Assembly (NCBI GenBank): GCA_024762895.1
Contig: JANTGN010000065.1
Coordinates: forward strand, 1 to 12,985
Direction: 5' to 3'
DNA: 12,985 nucleotides
DNA from: Thiotrichales bacterium
GTDB taxonomy: Bacteria; Pseudomonadota; Gammaproteobacteria; J044
Made by a program: the position numbers and the translations under genes. The notes below the pieces were generated by a model. The model made no database searches and was not told the DNA's origin. It saw nothing but the letters and a program-made list of their open reading frames with translations. This document shows, piece after piece, positions 6,348 through 12,985 of the stretch (positions are counted from its first letter, which is position 1; each line of letters begins with the position of its first letter).

Positions 6348-6839
6348 ATGGCACGTCCAAAAAAAGCCGCTGTTAAGAAAAAAGTTGCAGCGAAAAAAAC
6401 CGCTGTTAAGAAAAGAGCCGCAGCCAAGAAGTCTGCTGTTAAGAAAAAGGTAGCTGCAAGAAAGTCTGCCGTTAAGAAAAGAGTTGCCAGCAAGAAGAAA
6501 GTCGTTAAGAAAAAGGTAGCTGCCAAGAAGAAGGTGGCAGCCAAAAAGAAAAAGTCTGCCGCATCCAAAGAACGCATGGCCGCAATGCGTTCTGCTCTGA
6601 ATGATGCCAAGGCCATGATGAAAAACCTCAGATCCGAGGCCAATGCTGAGATCAAAGAGCTGAAAGTAGCCCTGAAGGCAGCTCAGAAGCGTGAGCAGGA
6701 GATCAGAAAACTGGTAACTGCTAAGGTTGAGGCGATGGTTGCCCATGGTGAAAAGTGGGAAAAGAATGCCATGAAGCAGCTTGAGAAGAAGCTCTCCGGT
6801 AAGAAGAAATCTCGCCGTCGCAGCACCAAGAAGTCCTAA
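6348..6839 (+). CDS. Histone H1-like, lysine-rich nucleoid protein
   Basis: A protein of 163 residues. Residues 1-73 are almost only Lys, Ala, Val, Arg and Ser, built on five tandem copies of an 11-residue unit of the type AVKKKVAAKKT (residues 8-62). Residues about 74-150 form a long charged helix with heptad-like spacing (coiled coil), and the C-terminus is again basic (KKKSRRRSTKKS). Composition and layout fit bacterial H1-like DNA-compacting proteins. Here the Lys-rich arm comes first, whereas in AlgP-like proteins the Ala/Lys/Pro repeats come last. Its own strong promoter and terminator make it a single-gene unit. It probably binds DNA non-specifically in the nucleoid; an RNA-binding role cannot be excluded. 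Confidence 0.85.
   Translation: MARPKKAAVKKKVAAKKTAVKKRAAAKKSAVKKKVAARKSAVKKRVASKKKVVKKKVAAKKKVAAKKKKSAASKERMAAMRSALNDAKAMMKNLRSEANAEIKELKVALKAAQKREQEIRKLVTAKVEAMVAHGEKWEKNAMKQLEKKLSGKKKSRRRSTKKS
6369..6533 (+). repeat. Five tandem 33-bp repeats inside the H1-like gene
   Basis: The core GCTGTTAAG or its close variants GCCGTTAAG and GTCGTTAAG recurs at 6369, 6402, 6435, 6468 and 6501, an exact 33-base period. Each unit encodes 11 residues (A/V-V-K-K-x-V/A-A-x-K/R-K-x). The units differ at synonymous and some coding positions, so they are older than the CTTCTG array. Unequal exchange would change protein length in steps of 11 residues. Confidence 0.9.
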
Positions 6840-6879
6840 GGTGCTGAGTCAAGGTCAGGCTTAACGGCGTATACCATGG

Positions 6880-6913
6880 AAAAAGCCACATCCCTGAGAT
6901 GTGGCTTTTTTTT
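6880..6913 (+). terminator. Rho-independent terminator of the H1-like gene
   Basis: GCCACATC (6885-6892) pairs with GATGTGGC (6898-6905) around a five-base loop, preceded by five A and followed by eight T. The A and T runs extend the stem, so it could work in both directions. It separates the H1-like gene from trpB2. Confidence 0.95.
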
Positions 6914-7009
6914 GGACATACTAGACTTGCGCGTTGAATACGATGAGAAAGGCGTCGATCTGCATGGAGCGTAGCATTCGACTCTTTTATACCATGAGGA
7001 GATCGAGAC

Positions 7010-8362
7010 ATGTCACAAACCAAGATTCTGCTTGAAGAATCTGAAATACCTACCCACTGGTATAACGTGGTCGCGGATATGCCAAACCCGCCTGCGCCGC
7101 CACTGGGGCCCGATGGTCAGCCTATTGGACCTGATGCCCTGGCGGCTATCTTCCCGAATGCCATCGTTGAGCAGGAGGTCAGTGCGGAACGCTGGATTGA
7201 AATACCCGAAGAGGTTCGCGAGATCTATCGTCTCTGGCGGCCTTCACCTTTATTTCGTGCTCATCGTCTGGAGGCGAAGCTGGGTACCCCGGCCCGTATC
7301 TATTATAAATATGAGGGCGTCAGTCCAGCGGGCTCCCACAAGCCGAATACTGCCGTGGCACAGGCCTGGTACAACAAGCAGGAAGGAGTGAAAAGACTGA
7401 CGACGGAAACTGGTGCCGGTCAGTGGGGGTCTTCGCTGGCCATGGTAGGTGAGATGTTTGGCATTGCTGTACGAGTCTACATGGTCAGGGTGAGTTATGA
7501 GCAGAAGCCGTTCAGGCGGTCTATGATGCAGACCTGGGGAGCCGAGGTGTTTCCCAGCCCCACCGATAAAACCGAGGCGGGACGCAATATCCTGGCCCAG
7601 CATCCGGACTCACCTGGTTCACTGGGTATTGCGATTTCAGAGGCGGTTGAGGAGGCTGCATCACGTAAGGATACGAATTATTCGCTGGGTTCAGTACTCA
7701 ATCATGTGTTATTGCACCAGACGGTGATTGGTCTTGAATCCAAGAAACAGTTCGAAAAGGTGGATGATTATCCGGACATGATCTTCGCGCCCTGTGGTGG
7801 GGGGTCCAATTTTGGTGGTGTGGCCTTCCCGTACCTGGCCGATAAGGCTGGAGGAAAGGATATTGAGCTGGTTGCCGTGGAACCCGCTTCCTGTCCAACG
7901 CTCACGCGCGGTCATTATGCCTATGATTTTGGGGATGCGGTGGGTCTGACCCCCATGATGAAGATGTATACCCTGGGGCATGATTTCGTTCCTCCGGGAA
8001 TCCATGCAGGAGGGCTACGTTATCACGGAGATTCAGCCCTGGTTTCCCAGCTCTATAATGAAGGCCTTGTTAGTGCTGTTTCGGTGAACCAGCTGGCTAC
8101 TTTCGAGGCCGGTGTCCAGTTTGCCCAAACCGAAGGAATCATTCCCGCACCTGAGTCTAATCACGCGATTCGTGCCTGCATTGACGAGGCGTTGCGCTGT
8201 AAGGAAACCGGTGAGACCAAGACCCTGTTCTTTAACCTGTCGGGGCATGGACACTTCGATATGGCCTCGTATGACAAGTTCTTTAGTGGCGAGCTTGAGG
8301 ACTTTGAGTATCCCGCAGAGGCCATAGACGAGGCCCTGCACCACCTGCCCAAGGTGGGCTAG
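7010..8362 (+). CDS. trpB2: TrpB2-type tryptophan synthase beta chain (pyridoxal-phosphate enzyme)
   Basis: A protein of 450 residues, longer than the roughly 400 of ordinary TrpB. The Schiff-base lysine is Lys111 in GSHKPNTA; the HKPN form with the long N-terminal extension (WYNVVADMPNPPAPPLGPDG) marks the TrpB2 group, where TrpB1 has HKIN/HKTN-type sequence. Glu133 in TETGAGQWG matches the catalytic acid, and CGGGSN (262-267) is the phosphate-binding loop. TrpB2 condenses serine with indole to make tryptophan in the cytoplasm. No trpA or other trp gene is adjacent, which is usual for this group and suggests indole salvage or activity without the TrpA tunnel. GAGGAG eight bases before the ATG supports the start. 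No convincing promoter was found in the 96 bases upstream. A terminator follows. Confidence 0.93.
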   Translation: MSQTKILLEESEIPTHWYNVVADMPNPPAPPLGPDGQPIGPDALAAIFPNAIVEQEVSAERWIEIPEEVREIYRLWRPSPLFRAHRLEAKLGTPARIYYKYEGVSPAGSHKPNTAVAQAWYNKQEGVKRLTTETGAGQWGSSLAMVGEMFGIAVRVYMVRVSYEQKPFRRSMMQTWGAEVFPSPTDKTEAGRNILAQHPDSPGSLGIAISEAVEEAASRKDTNYSLGSVLNHVLLHQTVIGLESKKQFEKVDDYPDMIFAPCGGGSNFGGVAFPYLADKAGGKDIELVAVEPASCPTLTRGHYAYDFGDAVGLTPMMKMYTLGHDFVPPGIHAGGLRYHGDSALVSQLYNEGLVSAVSVNQLATFEAGVQFAQTEGIIPAPESNHAIRACIDEALRCKETGETKTLFFNLSGHGHFDMASYDKFFSGELEDFEYPAEAIDEALHHLPKVG

Positions 8363-8378
8363 GAAGGTAGAGTAGCAG

Positions 8379-8414
8379 CTACCTGATGCCGAATCAGTGC
8401 ATCAGGTAGTTTTT
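8379..8414 (+). terminator. Rho-independent terminator after trpB2
   Basis: CTACCTGATGC (8379-8389) pairs perfectly with GCATCAGGTAG (8399-8409) around a nine-base loop, followed by five T. It lies 17 bases after the trpB2 stop. Confidence 0.93.
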
Positions 8415-8483
8415 ACCTGTCCATTTACCGCGGGCCTACAGTCCTTTCACCTTGGCCAGGTGCTCGATAACCATCACCATGGT

Positions 8484-8514
8484 TTCACAATTAGGGAAAT
8501 CGAGAATCTATAAT
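8484..8514 (+). promoter_or_regulatory. Candidate sigma70 promoter of the carrier/AKR/thioredoxin operon
   Basis: A perfect TATAAT (8509-8514) is preceded by TTCACA (8484-8489, five of six matches) with a 19-base spacer, a little longer than ideal. The predicted start near 8521 leaves a leader of about 20 bases before the ATG at 8540. It lies between the trpB2 terminator and the operon, where a promoter is needed. Confidence 0.55.
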
Positions 8515-8539
8515 TATTACTTCTTCCCCGGATCTCTTG

Positions 8540-9868
8540 ATGCCTGTTAACACTATTATGTATTCCTCTATTGAACAGCGGGTGGCACAGGCCCTGAATG
8601 CTAGACCTCGTGAGTTAATGGTATTGGCATGGTCTTTCGTGTATTTTTTTGCCCTGTTGTGCAGCTATTACACGATACGACCCCTGCGTGATGAAATGGG
8701 AATAGCCGGTGGCGTTGATCAACTGCACTGGCTGTTTACCGGTACGTTTATTGTGATGTTGCTAGCTATTCCAGTCTTTGGATGGTTAACCAAGCATTTT
8801 CGACGTAGCCAGTTTTTACCGGCTATTTATCTATTCTTTATAGTCAATTTACTGTTGTTTTTCTCTCTGTTTCAGTCCTCTGCCGATCCGGTATTGGCTG
8901 CTCGAGCCTTTTTTATATGGACCAGTGTCTACAACCTGTTTGTAGTTTCCGTGTTCTGGAGTTTCATGGCGGATGTCTTTAATGACGATCAGGCCAAAAG
9001 ACTCTTCGGTGTCATCGCTGCGGGTGGTACCACCGGGGCCATCATGGGGCCGATGTTGGCCGGTAGTTTTGTCTTATGGTTGGGTACCCATAGCCTGTTA
9101 CTGATTTCAGCTGCTCTACTGGCAACAACCCTGGTCTGTATTCGAAAAATATCGAACTGGTCATCGTTTAATAAGGCGCTACCCAGGGAAGAAATATACC
9201 ATCCGGAGTTGGTTCAAGATGTCGCCCTGGGGGGAAGTGTCTGGGGTGGGCTTAAGCGTGTTCTTAGTTCCTGCTATCTGATGGGCATCGCCGCGTTAAT
9301 GCTCCTGTTTACAACGCTGTCGACCTTTCTTTATTTTCAGCAGGCCCAGATTATTAGTGACAGCTTTAGTGACCCGGCACATAGAACTGCCGTGTTTGCA
9401 GGAATGGACCTGGCCGTCAACGGCCTGACCCTGATCCTGCAGCTGCTGGTGACGGGGCGACTGGTCAGACGTTACGGCCTGCCCTGGATCCTGGCACTGG
9501 TACCTGTGTTGCTTTGTGTTGGATTTCTGGCATTGTCCCTGATGCCGGTACTGGGCGTGATCGTGGTCGTCCAGGTATTACGCAGAGCAGGTAATTACGC
9601 CATTACCAGACCTGGGCGCGAAATGCTTTATGTGGTCCTGGACCGCGAGTCAAAATATAAGGCTAAAAATGTCAATGATACGGTGGTGTACCGAGGCGGG
9701 GATGCCCTGAGTGCCTGGATCTATGCCGGGCTGAGAGGTTTTGGGCTGAGCCTGTCCCAGATCGCCCTGATTGCGGTGCCACTGGCTGCGATTTGGGCTG
9801 GCCTGGCCTATGCTCTGGGCAGGCAGCAGGAAAAATTGTCGTCGGAACAACAAAAGAGCACCGATTAA
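8540..9868 (+). CDS. MFS-type membrane carrier resembling NTP/NDP exchange transporters
   Basis: A polytopic protein of 442 residues with about twelve hydrophobic segments. The conserved blocks SYYTIRPLRDEMGI (42-55) and VFWSFMADVFNDDQAKRLFG (138-157), followed by AAGGTTGAIMGP, are the pattern I associate with bacterial proteins annotated as MFS or NTP/NDP exchange (ATP/ADP antiporter-like) carriers. The true substrate is unknown, and free-living bacteria with this family need not exchange ATP. I chose the ATG at 8540; a TTG directly before it (8537) would add one residue, and the ribosome site is weak (CGGA). It is the first gene of a probable three-gene transcript, with the reductase 21 bases downstream. 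Confidence 0.82.
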   Translation: MPVNTIMYSSIEQRVAQALNARPRELMVLAWSFVYFFALLCSYYTIRPLRDEMGIAGGVDQLHWLFTGTFIVMLLAIPVFGWLTKHFRRSQFLPAIYLFFIVNLLLFFSLFQSSADPVLAARAFFIWTSVYNLFVVSVFWSFMADVFNDDQAKRLFGVIAAGGTTGAIMGPMLAGSFVLWLGTHSLLLISAALLATTLVCIRKISNWSSFNKALPREEIYHPELVQDVALGGSVWGGLKRVLSSCYLMGIAALMLLFTTLSTFLYFQQAQIISDSFSDPAHRTAVFAGMDLAVNGLTLILQLLVTGRLVRRYGLPWILALVPVLLCVGFLALSLMPVLGVIVVVQVLRRAGNYAITRPGREMLYVVLDRESKYKAKNVNDTVVYRGGDALSAWIYAGLRGFGLSLSQIALIAVPLAAIWAGLAYALGRQQEKLSSEQQKSTD

Positions 9869-9889
9869 TCGATTGCAGAAGGTGGAAAT

Positions 9890-10825
9890 ATGGCCAGTAA
9901 AGACTTCTATCCAGGACGAAGACAGTTTCTGACACGTTCTGCCGGATTGTTAACGGCCTCATTGTTGGCACCCCATGGCTGGGCAAACGATGGTAAGAGC
10001 AAGATTCAACGTCCCATTCCCAGTTCGGGTGAGTTACTGCCAATTATCGGTATGGGTACCTCTCGAACCTTCGATGTGGATCCGAATAGTGCCCAGAGCG
10101 AAGCCCTGGTGAATGTATTACAAACCTTTTTCGATAAGGGGGGAGCGGTTGTTGATACCTCGCCGATGTATGGTCATGCAGAGCGTGTCCTGGGTGAGTT
10201 ACTGAAAAAGATCCAGAATAAGCAGGCCCTGTTTGCTGCCACCAAGGTCTGGACCGATGGCCATGAGAATGGCCTGGATCAAATGGAGCGTTCCCGGCAA
10301 TTAGTGGGGGTGGGTAAGTTTGATCTGATTCAGATTCATAATCTGCGCGACTGGCAGGTACATCTTAGAACCCTGAAGGAATGGAAGGCTCAGGGCAAGG
10401 TCCGCTATATTGGTATAACCACGTCACATGGTCGATTCCATGATGAACTGGCAATGATTATGGAGAAGGAGCCTCTCGATTTCGTCCAGTTCAGCTACAA
10501 CATTCGTTATCAGGAGGCAGCCAGGCGTCTGCTGCCCGTCGCCAGGGAGCGTGGTATCGCGACCCTGATCAACCGACCGTTTCAAAGAGGTGAGCTCTTT
10601 AACACGGTCAAAGGTAAAGCACTGCCTGACTTCGCCAGGGACATTGACTGTAGTACTTGGGCGCAGTATTTCCTTAAATATATTGCAGCGGACCCTGCCG
10701 TCACCTGTATTATTCCAGCGACCTCAAAGTTACATCATATGGAGGATAATATGATGGCTGGATATGGGCGACTGCCGGATGAAAGGATGAGCAATAAGAT
10801 GCGTGATTACTTTGCTTCGCTTTAG
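9890..10825 (+). CDS. Tat-exported aldo/keto reductase
   Basis: A protein of 311 residues. The N-terminus holds a twin-arginine signal, GRRQFLTRSAG (9-19), then a hydrophobic run, with likely cleavage after GWA (about residue 32). The mature part is an aldo/keto reductase barrel with the full catalytic set: Asp89 and Tyr94 in VDTSPMYG, Lys119 in AATKVW and His150 in IQIHNLRDW. Such enzymes reduce aldehydes or ketones with NAD(P)H. Tat export implies it folds with its cofactor and works in the periplasm, where fresh NAD(P)H is scarce, so a tightly held cofactor or an unusual electron source is implied (inference). GGTGGAAA precedes the ATG. The gene sits between the carrier and a thioredoxin-like protein. 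Confidence 0.9.
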   Translation: MASKDFYPGRRQFLTRSAGLLTASLLAPHGWANDGKSKIQRPIPSSGELLPIIGMGTSRTFDVDPNSAQSEALVNVLQTFFDKGGAVVDTSPMYGHAERVLGELLKKIQNKQALFAATKVWTDGHENGLDQMERSRQLVGVGKFDLIQIHNLRDWQVHLRTLKEWKAQGKVRYIGITTSHGRFHDELAMIMEKEPLDFVQFSYNIRYQEAARRLLPVARERGIATLINRPFQRGELFNTVKGKALPDFARDIDCSTWAQYFLKYIAADPAVTCIIPATSKLHHMEDNMMAGYGRLPDERMSNKMRDYFASL

Positions 10826-10826
10826 A

Positions 10827-10878
10827 GTATGCAGCGATGGCCCGGGGAGAGGATATCCCTGTCCCCATAAGGCCATAC
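10827..10878 (+). other. Large imperfect hairpin between the reductase and thioredoxin-like genes
   Basis: In the 69-base gap, TGGCC (10838-10842) pairs with GGCCA (10871-10875), GGGGA (10844-10848) pairs with TCCCC (10862-10866), and outer GTATG (10827-10831) can pair with CATAC (10874-10878) as an alternative to part of the inner stem. There is no T-run afterwards, so it is not a simple terminator. It may be an mRNA-stabilising or processing structure that sets different levels for the two genes. Confidence 0.45.
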
Positions 10879-10894
10879 GCAGTGGAGCCCGGCT

Positions 10895-11296
10895 ATGGAT
10901 GTGAATCATATCCTGCTCGGAATACTGGGCCTGTTCATGGCCCTGTTTTTCATGATGCAGTTGATACCCTTACTGCTGGTCCGCGGTGTCAAAGGTAAAC
11001 AGCCTCGCGAGATTCGTGATCTGCTCAATGATCGTCAGGATCCGACGGCGCGCATGTTGTTCTATTTCTGGAGTCCAGGTTGTGGCATGTGCCGGTCCGT
11101 TACACCGGTAATCGATGAACTGATACAAACGCGTGATGACGTGGTTTCGATAGACATTACACAACACCTGGAGCTGGCCAGGGCCTGCCGCATCATGGGA
11201 ACCCCGGCATTTGCTATCCTGGATCATGGCGTCATCGATTCAATCGTACTGGGTGCCAGGACACGACCACAGATTATGCGGATGCTTGAGGGTTAA
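10895..11296 (+). CDS. Membrane-anchored thioredoxin-like protein with CGMC motif
   Basis: A protein of 133 residues. One hydrophobic segment (about 6-29) is followed by a basic linker (RGVKGKQPR) and a compact thioredoxin fold. The active-site motif is WSPGCGMC (59-66) with Cys63 and Cys66, and the cis-proline is Pro104 in GTPA. The basic linker after the membrane segment suggests by the positive-inside rule that the redox domain faces the cytoplasm, though a periplasmic placement cannot be ruled out. The likely job is dithiol/disulfide exchange with a membrane partner. It begins 69 bases after the Tat-exported reductase, and GTGGAG seven bases before the ATG supports the start. Confidence 0.85.
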   Translation: MDVNHILLGILGLFMALFFMMQLIPLLLVRGVKGKQPREIRDLLNDRQDPTARMLFYFWSPGCGMCRSVTPVIDELIQTRDDVVSIDITQHLELARACRIMGTPAFAILDHGVIDSIVLGARTRPQIMRMLEG

Positions 11297-11321
11297 TTTA
11301 CGCAGGTGTTGGTTGTGACTG

Positions 11322-11334
11322 GGTCTCAGAGACC
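11322..11334. repeat. Short inverted repeat GGTCTC-A-GAGACC upstream of tmcA
   Basis: A perfect 6-base inverted repeat with a single-base centre lies in the 75-base gap before tmcA. A partial -10-like TAGAAT (11343-11348) follows, but no good -35 is present. It may be an operator or chance. Confidence 0.25.
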
Positions 11335-11371
11335 TGGCGTTATAGAATGCCGACGTACTGTGTTTCCTTAG

Positions 11372-12985
11372 TTGAAGATATTGAATCTGAATTCCTACCA
11401 TAGTGATTTCCTCCCTTTGCTCACAGCCTTACGACGTCAGGCGGTAGACCATCGGCATCGATATACCATCGTGTTGTCAGGTTCACAGGACTGGGCTGTT
11501 GGTCTGGCCCGCTCGATCATCACGGACCTTGGAGTGAGCGATATACTCTGGGTAGGAAGTGAGCCTTCCGATGGCTATGAACTTCGGCACCCCGGGCGTG
11601 CCCATACGGTGCTGGGGCAGGAATATGATTGTGTCGTTCTGGATACCTATGAGGGCTTTGATGCCGATGATTTTGGAGCCCTAAGCGGTGTTGTGCGTGC
11701 CGGAGGGTTTATGATCCTGTTGACCCCGGAATTTTCCGAGTGGATTCAAAAACAGGATCCGGCCATGGAGAAGATGCTGGTCGCAGGTTATAGCAAGGAG
11801 CAGGCCGGTCATCGCTTTATTGATCGCCTTTGCCGTTTGTTCAGAGAGGATCCGGGGGTTGTCATTTTCAGTGAGCGGGGTGAAGTGAAGGACATCCGGG
11901 TTCAGATCGAGCAGGATGCTCAAAGGGTGGAGCAGACTACAACGCACCTGCTTTGCGCCACCAAGGATCAGGCCAATGCTGTTGAGTCGATACTGGAACT
12001 CTTCTCTTCTGAAGACGGTGCTGCGGTTGTGCTTATTTCTGATCGAGGGCGGGGCAAGTCATCGGCATTGGGTATCGCGGCTGCAGATCTCCTGAAGCGT
12101 GGTAACTTTCGTATCGTGATTACTGCGCCCAGGCTAAGCGCCGTTCATGCCGTCTTTGATCATGCTAAACATGCCTTGCCCAAGGGAGAGCAACAATCCG
12201 GGCGCCTGTTACTGGCTAAAGGATCTCTGGAATTTTATGCACCTGATGAACTCATTCGGAATCCCCGGAACGCAGATCTGCTCCTGGTTGATGAGGCCGC
12301 GGGCATTCCCGGTCAGTTATTAAGCCAGCTCCTGGACCGATATACTAAAGTGGTCTTTGCCACCACGGTACATGGTTACGAGGGTAGTGGACGGGGTTTT
12401 GAATTGAGATTTTCCCGCGTATTAGATAGTAAACGGACTGGCTGGGAGAGGATCAGGCTGAGCCAGCCTGTACGCTGGGCCGAACATGACCCACTGGAAG
12501 CACTGAGCTTCAGGGCCCTTCTGATGGGGGCCAGTCCTGCGCAGTCCGAGTTATGGCAGGACCTGAAACTCGAGGATTGTCATGTCGAATGTGTGAACAG
12601 AGATCTTCTGATTCAGGATGAGTCTGTATTAAAAGACCTGTTTGGACTACTCGTGACGGCGCATTATCGTACCCGACCTTTCGATCTTCGTTATCTGCTG
12701 GATGCACCCAATGTCCAGTTATATGTGCTTCGATGGGCCGGACATGTCGTGGCGACGGCCATGCTGGCCGAGGAAGGAGGCTTCGATCGCTCAATCTCTG
12801 CTGCAATTTATGCCGGTCTCAGACGGCCCAGGGGGCATCTTCTGGCTCAGTCTCTCTCTGCCCATGTAGGTGTAGAATCTGCACCCATGCACAGGTTTAT
12901 GCGCATAGTACGCATAGCCGTGCATCCCGAACTACAGGACCGGGGGCTGGGTACTTGTCTGTTGAATGGGGTGGTCGAAGATTTG
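11372..12985 (+). CDS. tmcA: tRNA(Met) cytidine acetyltransferase TmcA, partial (3' end outside window)
   Basis: The frame is open for 538 codons to the window end. The N-terminal domain leads into a helicase-like ATPase module with RGRGKS (residues 225-230, Walker A), LLVDEAAGIP (304-313, Walker B) and TTVHGYEGSGRGF (331-343). A GNAT domain follows, with the acetyl-CoA region RIVRIAVHPELQDRGLGT near the end. TmcA uses ATP and acetyl-CoA to make N4-acetylcytidine at wobble C34 of elongator tRNA-Met, which protects decoding of AUG against AUA. E. coli TmcA has about 670 residues, so about 130 are missing here. There is no ATG between the in-frame stop at 11369 and the conserved core. I chose TTG at 11372; TTG at 11381 is an alternative, and neither has a clear ribosome site. 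Confidence 0.93.
   Translation, partial: MKILNLNSYHSDFLPLLTALRRQAVDHRHRYTIVLSGSQDWAVGLARSIITDLGVSDILWVGSEPSDGYELRHPGRAHTVLGQEYDCVVLDTYEGFDADDFGALSGVVRAGGFMILLTPEFSEWIQKQDPAMEKMLVAGYSKEQAGHRFIDRLCRLFREDPGVVIFSERGEVKDIRVQIEQDAQRVEQTTTHLLCATKDQANAVESILELFSSEDGAAVVLISDRGRGKSSALGIAAADLLKRGNFRIVITAPRLSAVHAVFDHAKHALPKGEQQSGRLLLAKGSLEFYAPDELIRNPRNADLLLVDEAAGIPGQLLSQLLDRYTKVVFATTVHGYEGSGRGFELRFSRVLDSKRTGWERIRLSQPVRWAEHDPLEALSFRALLMGASPAQSELWQDLKLEDCHVECVNRDLLIQDESVLKDLFGLLVTAHYRTRPFDLRYLLDAPNVQLYVLRWAGHVVATAMLAEEGGFDRSISAAIYAGLRRPRGHLLAQSLSAHVGVESAPMHRFMRIVRIAVHPELQDRGLGTCLLNGVVEDL

Noticed and set aside
6297..6746. Two minus-strand open frames antisense to the H1-like gene
   Set aside because: They translate the complement of Lys codons into Phe/Leu-rich repeats; the plus-strand gene has a promoter, ribosome site and terminator.
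6914..7009. Promoter for trpB2
   Set aside because: TATACC/TTATAC near 6987 looks -10-like, but no acceptable -35 lies at a proper distance, so I did not list it.
9672..10043. Minus-strand open frame of 123 codons across the carrier/reductase junction
   Set aside because: It crosses two well-supported plus-strand genes, has Pro/Arg/His-rich random-looking sequence, and no ribosome site was evident.
11681..11947. Minus-strand open frame of 88 codons
   Set aside because: It is antisense to the TmcA N-terminal region, whose frame continues unbroken to the window end.

Overview
The window reads as the chromosome of a gammaproteobacterium of moderate GC. The left part reproduces the conserved gammaproteobacterial arrangement in which pepA-holC (normally followed by valS) runs divergently from lptF-lptG. 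The TmcA tRNA acetyltransferase at the right end fits the same group. Three tandem DUF2173-type proteins hint at a chemolithotrophic, sulfur-oxidising lineage (Chromatiales-like). That hint rests on my memory of where the family occurs and was not checked.

Layout. (1) 1-2201, minus strand: a translationally coupled operon of pepA, holC and a partial acidic protein whose C-terminal part, at the window edge, is a pure Glu-Ala hexanucleotide repeat. (2) 2333-4503, plus strand: lptF-lptG, the permease subunits of the lipopolysaccharide exporter, starting from TTG and GTG codons. (3) 4545-4952, minus strand: a small RDD-family membrane protein convergent with lptG. (4) 4953-6203: a leader region with an inverted repeat and a 15-codon, very basic mini-ORF, then three tandem DUF2173-like genes of 110-119 codons. 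(5) 6204-6913: an AT-rich control region with a strong sigma70-type promoter overlapped by a perfect 10-bp inverted repeat, a histone H1-like protein built on five 33-bp repeats, and a clear intrinsic terminator. (6) 7010-8414: a stand-alone TrpB2-type tryptophan synthase beta chain with its own terminator. (7) 8484-11296: a probable operon of a nucleotide-exchange/MFS-type membrane carrier, a Tat-exported aldo/keto reductase and a membrane-anchored thioredoxin-like protein. (8) 11372-12985: tmcA, cut by the window end.

Most of the window is housekeeping: LPS export, peptide turnover, the polymerase III chi subunit and tRNA modification. The parts that look less ordinary are the DUF2173 triplet with its leader, the promoter architecture and repeats of the H1-like gene, the carrier/AKR/thioredoxin cassette, and the Glu-Ala microsatellite. 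No stretch longer than 300 bases lacks a gene. I saw no tRNA, rRNA, CRISPR array or insertion sequence.
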